Assembly (NCBI GenBank): GCA_036940085.1
Contig: JALLBK010000489.1
Span: 1 to 25,441, forward strand
Source: Discostella pseudostelligera
Lineage: Eukaryota; Bacillariophyta; Thalassiosirophyceae; Thalassiosirales; Thalassiosiraceae
DNA: 25,441 nucleotides
Direction of reading: 5' to 3'
Part shown: piece by piece, positions 9,222 to 17,934 of the stretch
Layout of the letters: every line of letters starts with the position of its first letter
Position numbering within the stretch: position 1 is the first letter of the stretch
Position numbers and translations under genes: made by a program
Notes under the pieces: model-generated
What the model was told of the DNA's origin: nothing
The model's database searches: none
What the model saw: only the letters and a program-made list of their open reading frames with translations

Positions 9222-12200
9222 ATGGCGTCTCGTGCACCAGCTATCACTCCCGACGTGCGATCGACGATGCGCAAAAAAGGCACTAGAACCAACAATAAAT
9301 CATCTGCCGCTGCCGCCGATTCGTCGAAGAAGGTGGTGTCATTTGGTCTCTTCACTTCCAAGAATAATGCAATGAGCCATTCAAATACATCAAAAACAGC
9401 AACAACGACAACAAAAGATGAAATTCATATAACCAAAGAGGAGGCAATTCGTCAATACAAACTCTATCGATCAAGTCCAACTTCCTTTCCAAGTTATGAT
9501 CGCATTCAATTGGTCAAGTTGCCAAATGAATATCTGCCATCTTCTCTCACATCATCTTCCAGCAACAACAATGGTGACATACCCAACAATGGTTACTACT
9601 GGCCAGCATTAATCTACAACAACCTAGTGGAGGTAGTACGAGATCTTTCTCCCAATGAATCACCATTGCTCAAGGCACAATTAATTGTGGAATATAAAAA
9701 ATGTCCCACACGGAAGGTGGCACGTTTACTTGGCTGGAATGGAATCGATAGTAATGACGAGCAAATGAAGAGAGAGATTGTACTCTTTGCTGAATCAAGA
9801 CTGGAACTATTGCGCCTTTCATCATCAGATAGTGGAAATAGCAATGCTCTTGATGAGACGATAAATTTTTGTGAATCATTAATGGACATGGACAAGATGT
9901 ATCACCAATTACTCTTACGTGCAACGAAAGAAAAGTCGAGTGAAAAGAAGAAAGCAGTGAAACAATTTGCCATTCGATTTGGATATGCATTGGATATGGC
10001 ATTCAATTGTATGGCGATGGACATCGTTGGTTCGGAACCGTTGGTGCCTCGGATTTATCAAGAGGAGGATGATCAGGAGGCGGAGGAGATGGAGCACAAG
10101 GGGGACGGGGCGAAGACGACGAATGTGTGCAAAACTCCGAATGCCGGCATGGTCGACAGTGATGCAAATGATGGAGTTCCTACCATTGGGAACAGTAGGC
10201 CGTCTCCTGCCGAAGACAGTATGTTCAGCACGGCAGCCGTCGCCGATGGAGCGGACTTTGACAACAACATCTTCTCGGGACAACACAAATCGTCGAAAGC
10301 CTCTTCGTCAATAGGGATAAAGAGGAAGAAGAAGGACGAAATCAACAGTGGGAATGACGACGCAAAGGCAGTGACGAAGAAGGCAGCGAAACCTACCACC
10401 TCCACTGCCGTAGTAGTTGCTCGCGGCGCTAGCAAGCCGCCGAAGTCAAGTACTAACATCAACAAAACAACTGTGGAAGGGAAGAAAGTTGTCGCGCCGG
10501 CAACAACAAAGTCGGTCATTGACAATGAGGTCGAGGAGGACACACCGAAGGAAATCGTACACTGGAAAGATGTATGGGCCACCATGAAACGTTGCGGTTG
10601 GACATGGAAGGGTGGTTCTGGTCTCATGACAGACTATTATTATATTAAACCAAAGTGCAAGGTTCAGGGGGGAGTATCCGGCATCGATTACTTTGTGTCT
10701 GTTGGAGAGACGATGGAGTTTGCTCGTCGTACCTACGGATATGATCCGAATGGAATGTCATCGTTGACGCGTGAACAATTATTTTCAAGAATAGNCTCGT
10801 CGTACCTACGGATATGATCCGAATGGAATGTCATCGTTGACGCGTGAACAATTATTTTCAAGAATAGAGGTGCATGCCAAATTTGCTGGGGAGGTGGTGC
10901 CTCCTCTCACGGCGGAAGAGACGCTGGATCCGAATGGACCATGGAGGGATGCTTGGGAGGTTATGCTTCGTAGTGGTTGGACGTGGAAGACGGGGAGTGG
11001 ATTGATGATGGATTATTATTATATCAAGCCAGGATGCAAGGTGGCAGGAGGAGTGGAGGGTCAAGATTATTTCGTTAGAGTGGAGGATGTGCAACAATTT
11101 GCAATGAGAAATTATGGTTGGAGGGGAAATAGCGTCGGATTAGTTGGTTGTGCGGAGGATTGTGGCGCGACAAGAGCTCAGACGCGTCGAACATCTTCAT
11201 CTGACAACGGTGGCACTGCGGACGAGGTTCCGGCGGGGAAACGTCAAAGGCTGGAGGCGACGAAGCCTGTCTCGAATGTCGAGGCTGTCGCGAAGTCTAC
11301 GAAACCAGCCAAGCCAAAGATAGAGTATCAAGACTCAACGAAAGAAGACGATGACGACATGGACGAAGACGAAGAAGAGACGCATAGCACATTCAGCCAA
11401 TCNAGACTCAACGAAAGAAGACGATGACGACATGGACGAAGACGAAGAAGAGACGCATAGCACATTCAGCCAATCAGGATTACAATCCAAAAAACTATTT
11501 TCCGACGAGTGTGCAGATGAATTCATCCCTCCATTAGCCGAAGACATTCTCGGTGATGAGGCGTGGAGTGAAGCATGGAAAAAGATGAGAGACAGCGGCT
11601 GGAAGTGGACAAATGGCACCGGTCTCATGATGGATTATTTCTACATCAAACCGGGATGCAAGGTCAAGGGTGGAGTGGTTGGAAAGGATTACTTCGTCTT
11701 GGTCGAGGATGTGCAGCGCTTTGCCATGAGGAATTATGGTTGGAAAGGAGGGGACACCACTGATGTCGGTAAACGAAAGGCAGTGGAAAACAAACCATCG
11801 ATGCAGCAGAAACGCCAACATGATGCTGTAGAGGAGCCATCTAGCAGCCCTCGTCAAACTGCCTCGCCGCCGACAAAGAAGGCCGCGACGCCATTGCCAC
11901 CACTCCCGAATCCATACGAAAAGAAGGCCCAATGGCAAGAGCTACAGAGAAATGGTTGGAAGGCAATCAGTGCCGGACGATACAACAAGCTACATGATTG
12001 GTATTACGTCCGACCTAATTGCGATCTTGGTGATGGCAAAAGCAAACTTGGGGTTGACTTCTTTTTGTGCAAGGAGGATGCCATTGAAGCGGTAAAGAAA
12101 TCTGGCAATATTTCATCGGAAACTCCAAAGCAGCATCAGGAGGAGGATGTTGAAGTAGAAGGGAAGGGAGAGCAACAGCAAGTAGTCGACGAAGCTCCTA

Positions 12201-12610
12201 CCAGCCCCATCCGATCGGTACGGAAAGGAACACCTGCTCCACCATTCTCCACACCTCAAGGCTGTCGAACAAAACCCCAAGATCCAGCAATACCACTGCT
12301 ATCATCACCAGAATCATGCTCTCCATCGTCCCGATATGACATGTACGAATGGCACAATCTCTGGCCAGCACTCGAACGTGCTGGATGGCGATGCATCAAG
12401 GCGGGGAAGTACAATCCATTGCACAATTACTACTACGTTAGGCCCAATCGCGATCCTGGTGATGAAAATTGTGTCCTTGGTCAGCATTACTTTGATTCTC
12501 AAGACGATGTCATTAGCTTTGTGAAGAATGAGGACGAAGGCAAGAAGAATGCTAGTCGCAAGAGTATGGGGGTAATGTTGGGTGCATTTGAGGAGGTGGC
12601 GGATTCGTAG
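9222..12610 (+). CDS. Large protein with five GW-x(n)-YYY/YF-x-(K/R)P repeat domains, function unknown (interrupted by two assembly joins)
   Basis: The start is the ATG at 9222 and the stop is TAG at 12608. Two single-N joins break the frame. Removing one duplicate copy and the N at each restores a single frame of 1080 residues. The N-terminal part has NGYYWPALIYNN followed by VARLLGW, faintly like a PWWP fold (inference). After a Ser/Lys-rich linker come five repeats of about 60 residues, starting near 10563, 10942, 11564, 11933 and 12350. Repeats 1-3 share the pattern GW-W-GSGLM-DYYYIKP-CKV-GGV-DYFV; repeats 4-5 share GW-AG-YN-LH-YYVRPN-D-GD-LG-F. Linkers are Lys-rich or acidic (KKAAK, EDDDDMDEDEEE), suggesting a nuclear protein. 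I do not recognise a named domain. The gene is divergent from the proteasome gene. Confidence 0.82.
10723..10867 (+). repeat. Assembly join 1: 72-bp exact duplicate around a single N
   Basis: Bases 10723-10794 and 10796-10867 are identical, with one N at 10795 between them. Deleting one copy plus the N (73 bases) restores the reading frame of the surrounding gene, from FSRI into EVHAKFAG. This is most simply two overlapping contig ends that were scaffolded but not merged. Confidence 0.9.
11331..11475 (+). repeat. Assembly join 2: 72-bp exact duplicate around a single N
   Basis: Bases 11331-11402 and 11404-11475 are identical, with N at 11403. The overlap length is 72 again, as at join 1. Removing one copy and the N restores the frame in the acidic linker between repeats 2 and 3. 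Confidence 0.9.
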
Positions 12611-12908
12611 ATAGTCATGCGATGGTAGCAGATGATGCATAGTTAGAGCGAGAGATGCACGCAGTGTAGGTGTAGAATCGAGGAATAGCAATTTGGTAGA
12701 CATTCGTAGCGAGAGGAGGCTATTTTACACAGTACCATACAATATAAAAATTACATTAGAATTCGACTTAAGAACGATGGAGCGTTCCATGAATGTTACG
12801 ATGTGAATCTACTCTAGAAATGGTATGGTACCATATTATCATGCAATCTATGCAATGACGCCAGTGACCAAGCAAACCAACTCAAGTACAAGTGACGGCT
12901 ATCCGGTA
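12611..12908. other. Convergent 3' region between two genes
   Basis: This is 298 bp between the stop of the repeat protein (+) and the stop of the zinc-binding protein (-). It holds a perfect 12-base palindrome TATGGTACCATA (12824-12835) and AT-rich sequence. I see no gene. Confidence 0.6.
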
Positions 12909-13913
12909 TCAGGCAAGCGCGTTGATGTTTTCTAATACCGAATGCTGCGACCTCCTCCTAGCACTCCTCTTCATCTTCGTCAGCAAGTCCGAGTTGTTCA
13001 CCATCACCTTTCTCTTCTTCTTTTGAGGCGACGGAATTGGTAGACGCTTGGTTGGTGGAGCTAATGGTGCTGGAGCAGCTACCATTGAAGCATTCCCTCG
13101 ATTTCGCAATCCATCCAATCGATACGAAATAGGTGTGGCGACAGACTTGACCACTTTATGAAATCGGCACCATCCCTCCATCCAATTTAGATACGATATC
13201 AAGTCAGATGGTACATTGGAACATACATTCAAATGGGATCGAAAGTCAAGTAGATCGCGAATTACATCATTGAAATGCTTGGGAAATTTGCGATCGCCTG
13301 CACGGTTCTTCTGTCGAATGATGGTATTGCATTTGTGGAGTTTGTTGCAATGGATGCATTCAAAGCCGTACATACGCGTTGACTTGGAGCAAGTGGAAGC
13401 AGTAGTATTGGAGGAGGAGGATGTAGTTTGATTGCATAAACGTAGTTGGTCAATGACACGAAGTGGGTAGGTACGGATGGAATGCCGATCGGAGCTTAGT
13501 AGAACCTGCCGTGCTGATAATGAATCACCGCCATCTACTCCTCCTGATTCAGTATCTTCAAATGTACTGCCAATTCGTCCATGAATGTCATTGTCGGTAT
13601 CAGCATGATGGCGATGGCAATGCTGACTGTCCATCGCCCACGTTGCGTTGTGATCGTCGATGCCGATGGTGGTGGCGCGGAAATGATCACCAAAACGATC
13701 ATTTTTCTTTCCCTTTGTCGCCATCATACTCGAAGTAGCAGTAGAAGTAGTAGCAGTTGAGCTATAAGTAGCAGTAGTATTGGAGGTGATCGTCGATGTC
13801 GCGCCGACCTCTCGCTGCAACAGCGTCTCCAAATTCAAAATGAAATCGCGTCGTACGCTTCGTTCGCAACTGGTCGTCGCCGTAATAGTCGTAGTCGCCG
13901 ATGCTGATGGCAT
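12909..13913 (-). CDS. Putative zinc-binding protein with a diatom-type C-x2-C...FP...H-x3-C domain
   Basis: One exon of 334 residues is counted from the first ATG at 13913. The middle holds C186-x2-C189, further C195, then RKFP (208-211), H227 and C231 followed by NVP. This spacing resembles a conserved putative zinc-binding domain seen repeatedly in diatom proteins of unknown role; that comparison is from memory. A preceding segment (TYPLRVIDQLRLC, 148-160) is typical of what stands before that domain. The C-terminus has a basic stretch, PSPQKKKRKV, that fits a nuclear localisation signal. The N-terminal third is Thr/Ser-rich. The same frame stays open for 73 codons upstream of 13913, to a TGA at 14135, without an ATG. 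A longer protein with a spliced 5' exon is therefore possible. A nuclear regulatory role is inferred only. Confidence 0.68.
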   Translation of the reverse strand: MPSASATTTITATTSCERSVRRDFILNLETLLQREVGATSTITSNTTATYSSTATTSTATSSMMATKGKKNDRFGDHFRATTIGIDDHNATWAMDSQHCHRHHADTDNDIHGRIGSTFEDTESGGVDGGDSLSARQVLLSSDRHSIRTYPLRVIDQLRLCNQTTSSSSNTTASTCSKSTRMYGFECIHCNKLHKCNTIIRQKNRAGDRKFPKHFNDVIRDLLDFRSHLNVCSNVPSDLISYLNWMEGWCRFHKVVKSVATPISYRLDGLRNRGNASMVAAPAPLAPPTKRLPIPSPQKKKRKVMVNNSDLLTKMKRSARRRSQHSVLENINALA

Positions 13914-14413
13914 TGTTGATACGCTTCTTCCGTGATGATTGGTATGACTATGCGATGAATGGGCTGCTGCTTCCTTCGATTGGCATTGTTGGACATCCTC
14001 CGGCCATGGCCAATGGTCTTCAATGTCGATTGCGGTGGCGATGGCCCGCCGATGCGGTGTTCGTTTGCTTTTGCGGTTCGGCAGAAGGAAAGATATGGCG
14101 CCAAAGCTAGCGCCATATCCTCTACGAAGGAGTCAGTACTGATTTGTATGTGTGCGTTGGAAAAAGATACTTAGGGTAAATATGGCGAGAAAATGCGTTC
14201 GGGCAAGATACGAAAGATACTTAAGGACTTGTTCATGGCAGAATGGTGATAAAAATGGCGGGAAAAAGTAATTTACCGACGCATCATCAACCACAACCAC
14301 GCATTGTCGCCGTCGACCATGAGCGCCGCCGCCAGTAACACCTACCGCTACCGTGCCGCCGCCTGACCAATTCCTACCATAGAGTACCGCTTCCGCGCGC
14401 GGGGGGGAATCAA
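13914..14413. promoter_or_regulatory. Upstream region of the zinc-binding gene: inverted repeat and GGCG motifs
   Basis: A perfect 10-bp inverted repeat, GATATGGCGC (14092-14101) and GCGCCATATC (14110-14119), is separated by 8 bases. Further upstream are GGCGAGAA (14184-14191) and an E2F-like GGCGGGAAA (14257-14265). The first part (13914-14134) also keeps the downstream gene's frame open and may be coding. A GCGCGC plus G-run lies at 14395-14407. There is no other gene. Confidence 0.45.
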
Positions 14414-14905
14414 CTAAGATGTGATACTACAGAGCTCCTCATACTCATACTCTTCGTTTATTCGAAGCTCCAATGTGATCATTAATCGGCGTGAGTACTC
14501 ACGACGTCGTTCATCATCCGTGACGATGTCCAGTGTCCCCAACGGGTGAATGGAGTAATGGGCATTAAAGGAACTAATTACCAATACAACTTTGAGGGGT
14601 GTACCGTGCGAAGGTGAATTATTATTCCAAAGATTAGGTGTCCGCTACTCTGAGAGGGCGGTGATTTGTGAGAAGCAACCATGTCATATCGTGTACCACC
14701 GTCATCCGCTGGGGACACAGTCAGTCCACGAAACAAAGTATTTCATGCTTTCGTTCGACAGCGGCGATACAAATCCTGGAGTATGCGTGTGATGTGTGAC
14801 GAATGTCCGATGGTGACCCAAATAGGACATAGAACCTTCGGCATTCACAAACAAGCTACCTCGACTTTTGTGGCAGTGGCCGCGAACAGGAACCTGGACT
14901 AATTT
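14414..14905 (-). pseudogene. Decayed coding fragment of unknown family
   Basis: On the minus strand, one frame is open from 14905 to 14705 (67 codons, including NESMKYFVSWTDCVPSG). It hits TGA at 14704. The next frame is open from 14705 to 14637 (TVVHDMTWLLLTNHRPLRVA). The first frame resumes from 14644 to a TAG at 14416 (77 codons, including HYSIHPLGTLDIVTDDERRR). The first frame has three stops in 14645-14704. The amino-acid make-up looks coding throughout, so I read this as an old gene with a compensating pair of frameshifts, or a draft-assembly error. I cannot assign a family. A GTGAGT donor-like site after DDERR leaves open that part of it is an exon of a spliced gene. Confidence 0.5.
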
Positions 14906-15247
14906 TTACTACGCAGAGAAAGCAATATTGCTTTAGGTTTAGCTCTTCCTTGTAAAAGTGGTCGGATGACTTGCCTTCAAAATTGAACGCGGATGATGTA
15001 TTCAATATAACTGAGCAGATATGTCAATGCCGCTCGTCATGTTGAGGTGAAAAAGATATTACAATAAGTCACTCAAAAGGACAACCATCTCGCGGAAGAA
15101 AGAATATTGGATACTTCTATTACAAAATTTGATTGGATAAAACCAGCAGCATCACAGCAAGCCTCAAAACTATACCGTTCGTAATCACACGCACATAAAC
15201 ATAAATCATCATTCCGATAGAGACACTCGTTCCATCAATCCTCGTAG
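14906..15247. other. AT-rich stretch with no clear gene
   Basis: I see no convincing frame, RNA gene or repeat. Short minus-strand frames near 14910-14990 may be further remnants of the decayed gene to the left. Confidence 0.5.
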
Positions 15248-16272
15248 TCAGTCATGATGAGTAGTATCGTCAACAATGCTTGGTCCAGAATTCATAACAA
15301 CAGAGGAAACCAGAGTGGTGTTGAAATCGCGAACAACCCGAAACACGCCACGTTGGAGGAATGATAACAGTCTTGGCATCAGTTCAATTGGCAAATCTTT
15401 GAAATGCGGGAATGACAGCTGACATAAGGTATGCTTCGACCAATACCACAGCGTTCAAATACGAGGACGTTGAAATTGGGATGCTTTAGCAGTGTCTTGG
15501 TAGCGGCGACAGCGTCATCATTCATCTCAATCTTCAAAGCATTTGATGCGAATTTCCAACCGTCGCAATTTTTTTCAGGAGCAATGCACGAAGCGGTGAC
15601 GACTTAAATGCACCAAGGAACGCGTCGGCTACTTCTCCTTCAAGTTCTACTTCCAATAACGAAAGATTGACACCTCCTTCATATCTAACGGCAACACTTG
15701 AAAACGCATCAACAAACTTTTCCCATTCCTCCTTCATTGCATCGTGCAATAACAGATCGTCGGAAATTCCGTAGATGGATGCGATCCCTTTCCTCCAAGC
15801 CAGCGACACTCGCCTTCAGATTCAATTGGACGTCCACCATAAAGCCGGCAAGATCATCGTCCACGCCCTTAGCAAGCCAATGCTCAAAACAGTTGTTCCG
15901 ATACTCGTCCATTGTGCAAACAATGAGCTCGGTATCGTGGAGTACAATGGTTGAGAGGGGATGCGCATTGACCTTTATGTTGCTGCAATGACCTCGGAAG
16001 CAACGGTAGAATTTCGCCGACGCAACGGACCTTTGTTCCCTCGCCTACATTTGCAATATTCGCACACATTTCGCTCACAATTGTGTTTGCATCTCCACTT
16101 TCGTGTGTATCTTGCATGAGAGTATATGAGTGCGGGTGCCACCGCGAAAATTCACTTCCCACCGTCTCTCCAAAATTCTTTGCCTTTCTGGATCCTCAGC
16201 CATGATTGCGTACTTTCTTTCAAGAGATATGCTCTTCGACAATAACCATGAAACGATTGAGGACAGTGGCAA
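15248..16272 (-). pseudogene. Pseudogene of a leucine-rich-repeat-like diatom family protein (five frame changes)
   Basis: Reading the minus strand from right to left in the window, coding sequence moves through successive frames. These are MAEDPERQRILE (from 16203); SGDANTIVSEMCANIANVGEG (about 16110-16040); RCFRGHCSNIKVNAHPLS and DEYRNNCFEHWLAKGVDDD (about 16010-15850); IASIYGISDDLLLHDAMKEE (about 15790-15575); DGWKFASNALKIEMNDDAV and LLKHPNFNVLVFERCGIG (15564-15425); then FKDLPIELMPRLLSFLQRG (about 15400) to a TGA at 15250. No GT-AG introns explain the shifts. The later part has leucine-rich-repeat spacing. I associate this with a multi-copy diatom family from memory. At least five frameshifts make a functional product unlikely. 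Confidence 0.72.
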
Positions 16273-16331
16273 TATCTCCCCTTACTACTACTACCGACAC
16301 CACCCGTGAACATGACGCGGGAAAGCAATTT

Positions 16332-17312
16332 TCAGAAACAATCACTTTTTGTACACTCCTTGTAATCGGCAATGGCATCATTGGCATTCTCGCTGGCGAC
16401 CGTCGATGACGACTCCGTCTTCTCCTTCTCGTTCTCCTTCGATGACGACGACGAAGACGACGAAGTTAACAAATCCTTCAAAATGTGAACTCCCTCCTTA
16501 GTGAGCGTAGTACTAATACCATACACTCCCACAGCAGCTAATCCCCACCACCATAACCAACTCATTGTCTTCTTGGCCACATCTTGCAATTGATTCGATG
16601 CCTGCAGTGCCGTTTGAGATGCAGTAGTGATGGTAGATTGTGATAGGGTATTGGCAGCCTTGTGCAATTGGTTGGTTGCATCGTTGGCACTTTTGGATAT
16701 TGAATCTCCGACAGAGGATATTCGATGTTTGGATGATGACAATAATGAATTGGTTGTTGATGTTTCGGGTAGTCGTTTCACAATTGTATCCTTTATTCGA
16801 ACTTTGAGTGATATGGATGCATCCACTACTGAAGCACGCATAGATTCTTTTGTATTTGTCATGGATGTTCGTATGTTAGTGGATGCTTTGGCAACTGTAT
16901 CTTTCGCTTTGTTGGATATAATTTCTGCAGTATCGGTAGCAAGACGAGACGTTTTATCTTTTGCTCGATTGGCTATTTGGGATGCAGCTGTGGACGCAGA
17001 TGATGCAAAGGATGAGAATAGGTTGGATATTTTTGTTGTTGCGTTTCTGGATTCAGTTGTTGTAACTGTAGTCGATGGCGACGTTGCTGCTGTTTTACTT
17101 CCCACAGATGAAGTCGTCGATGATGGAAATGAGGTTAATGGAGTAGATGCAGATGATTGTGGTGATGAATTATTGCATGCAAAAGACCTCCTATTACAAC
17201 GCAACTCCAAGAACGACACTCGTCTACACTGGTGCACCATCATCGGCGGTGCCAACAGCCTCATTCTCTGCTGATAACATTGCGCTACGATCAATCCATT
17301 TCTGAGCGACAT
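16332..17312 (-). CDS. LEA-like amphipathic protein with one membrane segment, probably mitochondrial
   Basis: One exon of 326 residues starts at the ATG at 17312. The first 46 residues have ten Arg and only one acidic residue, fitting a mitochondrial presequence (inference). A Ser/Thr-rich spacer follows. Residues 95-248 are Ala/Ser/Thr/Lys-rich with spaced A-K-D/T motifs (ANRAKDKTSRLATDTAE, ISNKAKDTVAKAS), resembling the amphipathic helices of LEA, apolipoprotein or perilipin-type proteins. Residues 250-270 (SWLWWWGLAAVGVYGISTTL) form one hydrophobic, Trp-rich transmembrane helix. A poly-Ser run and a charged tail finish the protein. A membrane-protecting or lipid-surface role is possible; no named family is recognised. 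It is divergent from the exchanger gene, with a 622 bp region between. Confidence 0.72.
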   Translation of the reverse strand: MSLRNGLIVAQCYQQRMRLLAPPMMVHQCRRVSFLELRCNRRSFACNNSSPQSSASTPLTSFPSSTTSSVGSKTAATSPSTTVTTTESRNATTKISNLFSSFASSASTAASQIANRAKDKTSRLATDTAEIISNKAKDTVAKASTNIRTSMTNTKESMRASVVDASISLKVRIKDTIVKRLPETSTTNSLLSSSKHRISSVGDSISKSANDATNQLHKAANTLSQSTITTASQTALQASNQLQDVAKKTMSWLWWWGLAAVGVYGISTTLTKEGVHILKDLLTSSSSSSSSKENEKEKTESSSTVASENANDAIADYKECTKSDCF

Positions 17313-17670
17313 AATTAACCTTCCAGCACGAAGTGAATTGGATTTCTAGGTGATCCAAATTGGTTTTTGTCTCGTGCATATAAAAGATATCGTGGCAGTG
17401 GCAGTGGCAGTGGCAGTGGAGGGGTGCGTAGGGGGCAGCTCGCAGCTCGATTGGAGATGGAGACAAAGACTACACACCAGCAATCGACGATTGAAGAATG
17501 ATGGACTATCTAGAATATGGCTGGGTGCGCGGTGGGCCTCTCATGCATTGATCATCGCCATCGTTTGTCTCGGAGCGGGAGTGTAGGGTGGTAGTCCGTC
17601 ATGGTCACATCGTCTCCGTCGCTCTCCATCCGCTTGTTGTTGGTGGAGGTGAAGGTTGGTGGATTGTTTT
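17313..17670. promoter_or_regulatory. Divergent promoter, left half: TATA-like box and GTGGCA hexamer repeat
   Basis: TATAAAAG stands at 17379-17386 on the plus strand. It is followed at once by four GTGGCA units (17392-17415). No credible gene is present. Whether the TATA-like box serves a plus transcript is unknown: the exchanger start lies more than 500 bp away. Confidence 0.4.
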
Positions 17671-17774
17671 GGCGGGAAGCTGCTTTCACTGGCGGGAAGA
17701 TCCTCAGTTTTGGCGGGAAAAGAAGATACGGGGGGCTTTCGCGCCAAATGTCTTGTAGAAAGATTTAGCGGGAA
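17671..17774. promoter_or_regulatory. Cluster of five E2F-like sites
   Basis: GGCGGGAA occurs at 17671-17678, 17691-17698 and 17712-17719, the last extended to TTTTGGCGGGAAAA. The near-symmetric TTTCGCGCCAAA is at 17737-17748, and TTTAGCGGGAA at 17764-17774. TTTSGCGC/GGCGGGAA is the known binding pattern of E2F/DP factors. The cluster lies 161-264 bp upstream of the exchanger start at 17935 and 359-462 bp from the start at 17312. Confidence 0.75.
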
Positions 17775-17934
17775 CCCCAACCTCAACGCGCGAGGGAACA
17801 ACAACGTCACACGTCACCTTCACCTTCACCGTCGCCGGCCGCATGCACCATGGCAGACGGAACATGGCTACTTGACGACGATGCACCGCCTCCCTATCCA
17901 TCAACTCACTCATCATCAATCCCACAAACAAGAT

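Noticed and set aside
10073..10627. Minus-strand open frame of 184 codons
   Set aside because: It is antisense to the Lys/Ser-rich linker of the repeat protein and resembles no protein.
10723..11475. Biological tandem duplications
   Set aside because: Each duplicate surrounds one N, breaks the frame, and restores it when removed; both have the same 72-bp length. An assembly artefact is the simpler reading.
14592..14902. Two overlapping plus-strand open frames of 66 and 73 codons
   Set aside because: The minus strand at this place reads more like protein over a longer distance, so I treat these as shadows of the decayed minus-strand gene.
16627..17274. Plus-strand open frame of 215 codons
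   Set aside because: It lies wholly antisense to the LEA-like gene, whose low-complexity codons leave the opposite strand open.
17656..17934. Longer N-terminus for the exchanger
   Set aside because: The frame is open but has no ATG before 17881, and it crosses the E2F-like cluster; the signal-like segment starts just after 17935.
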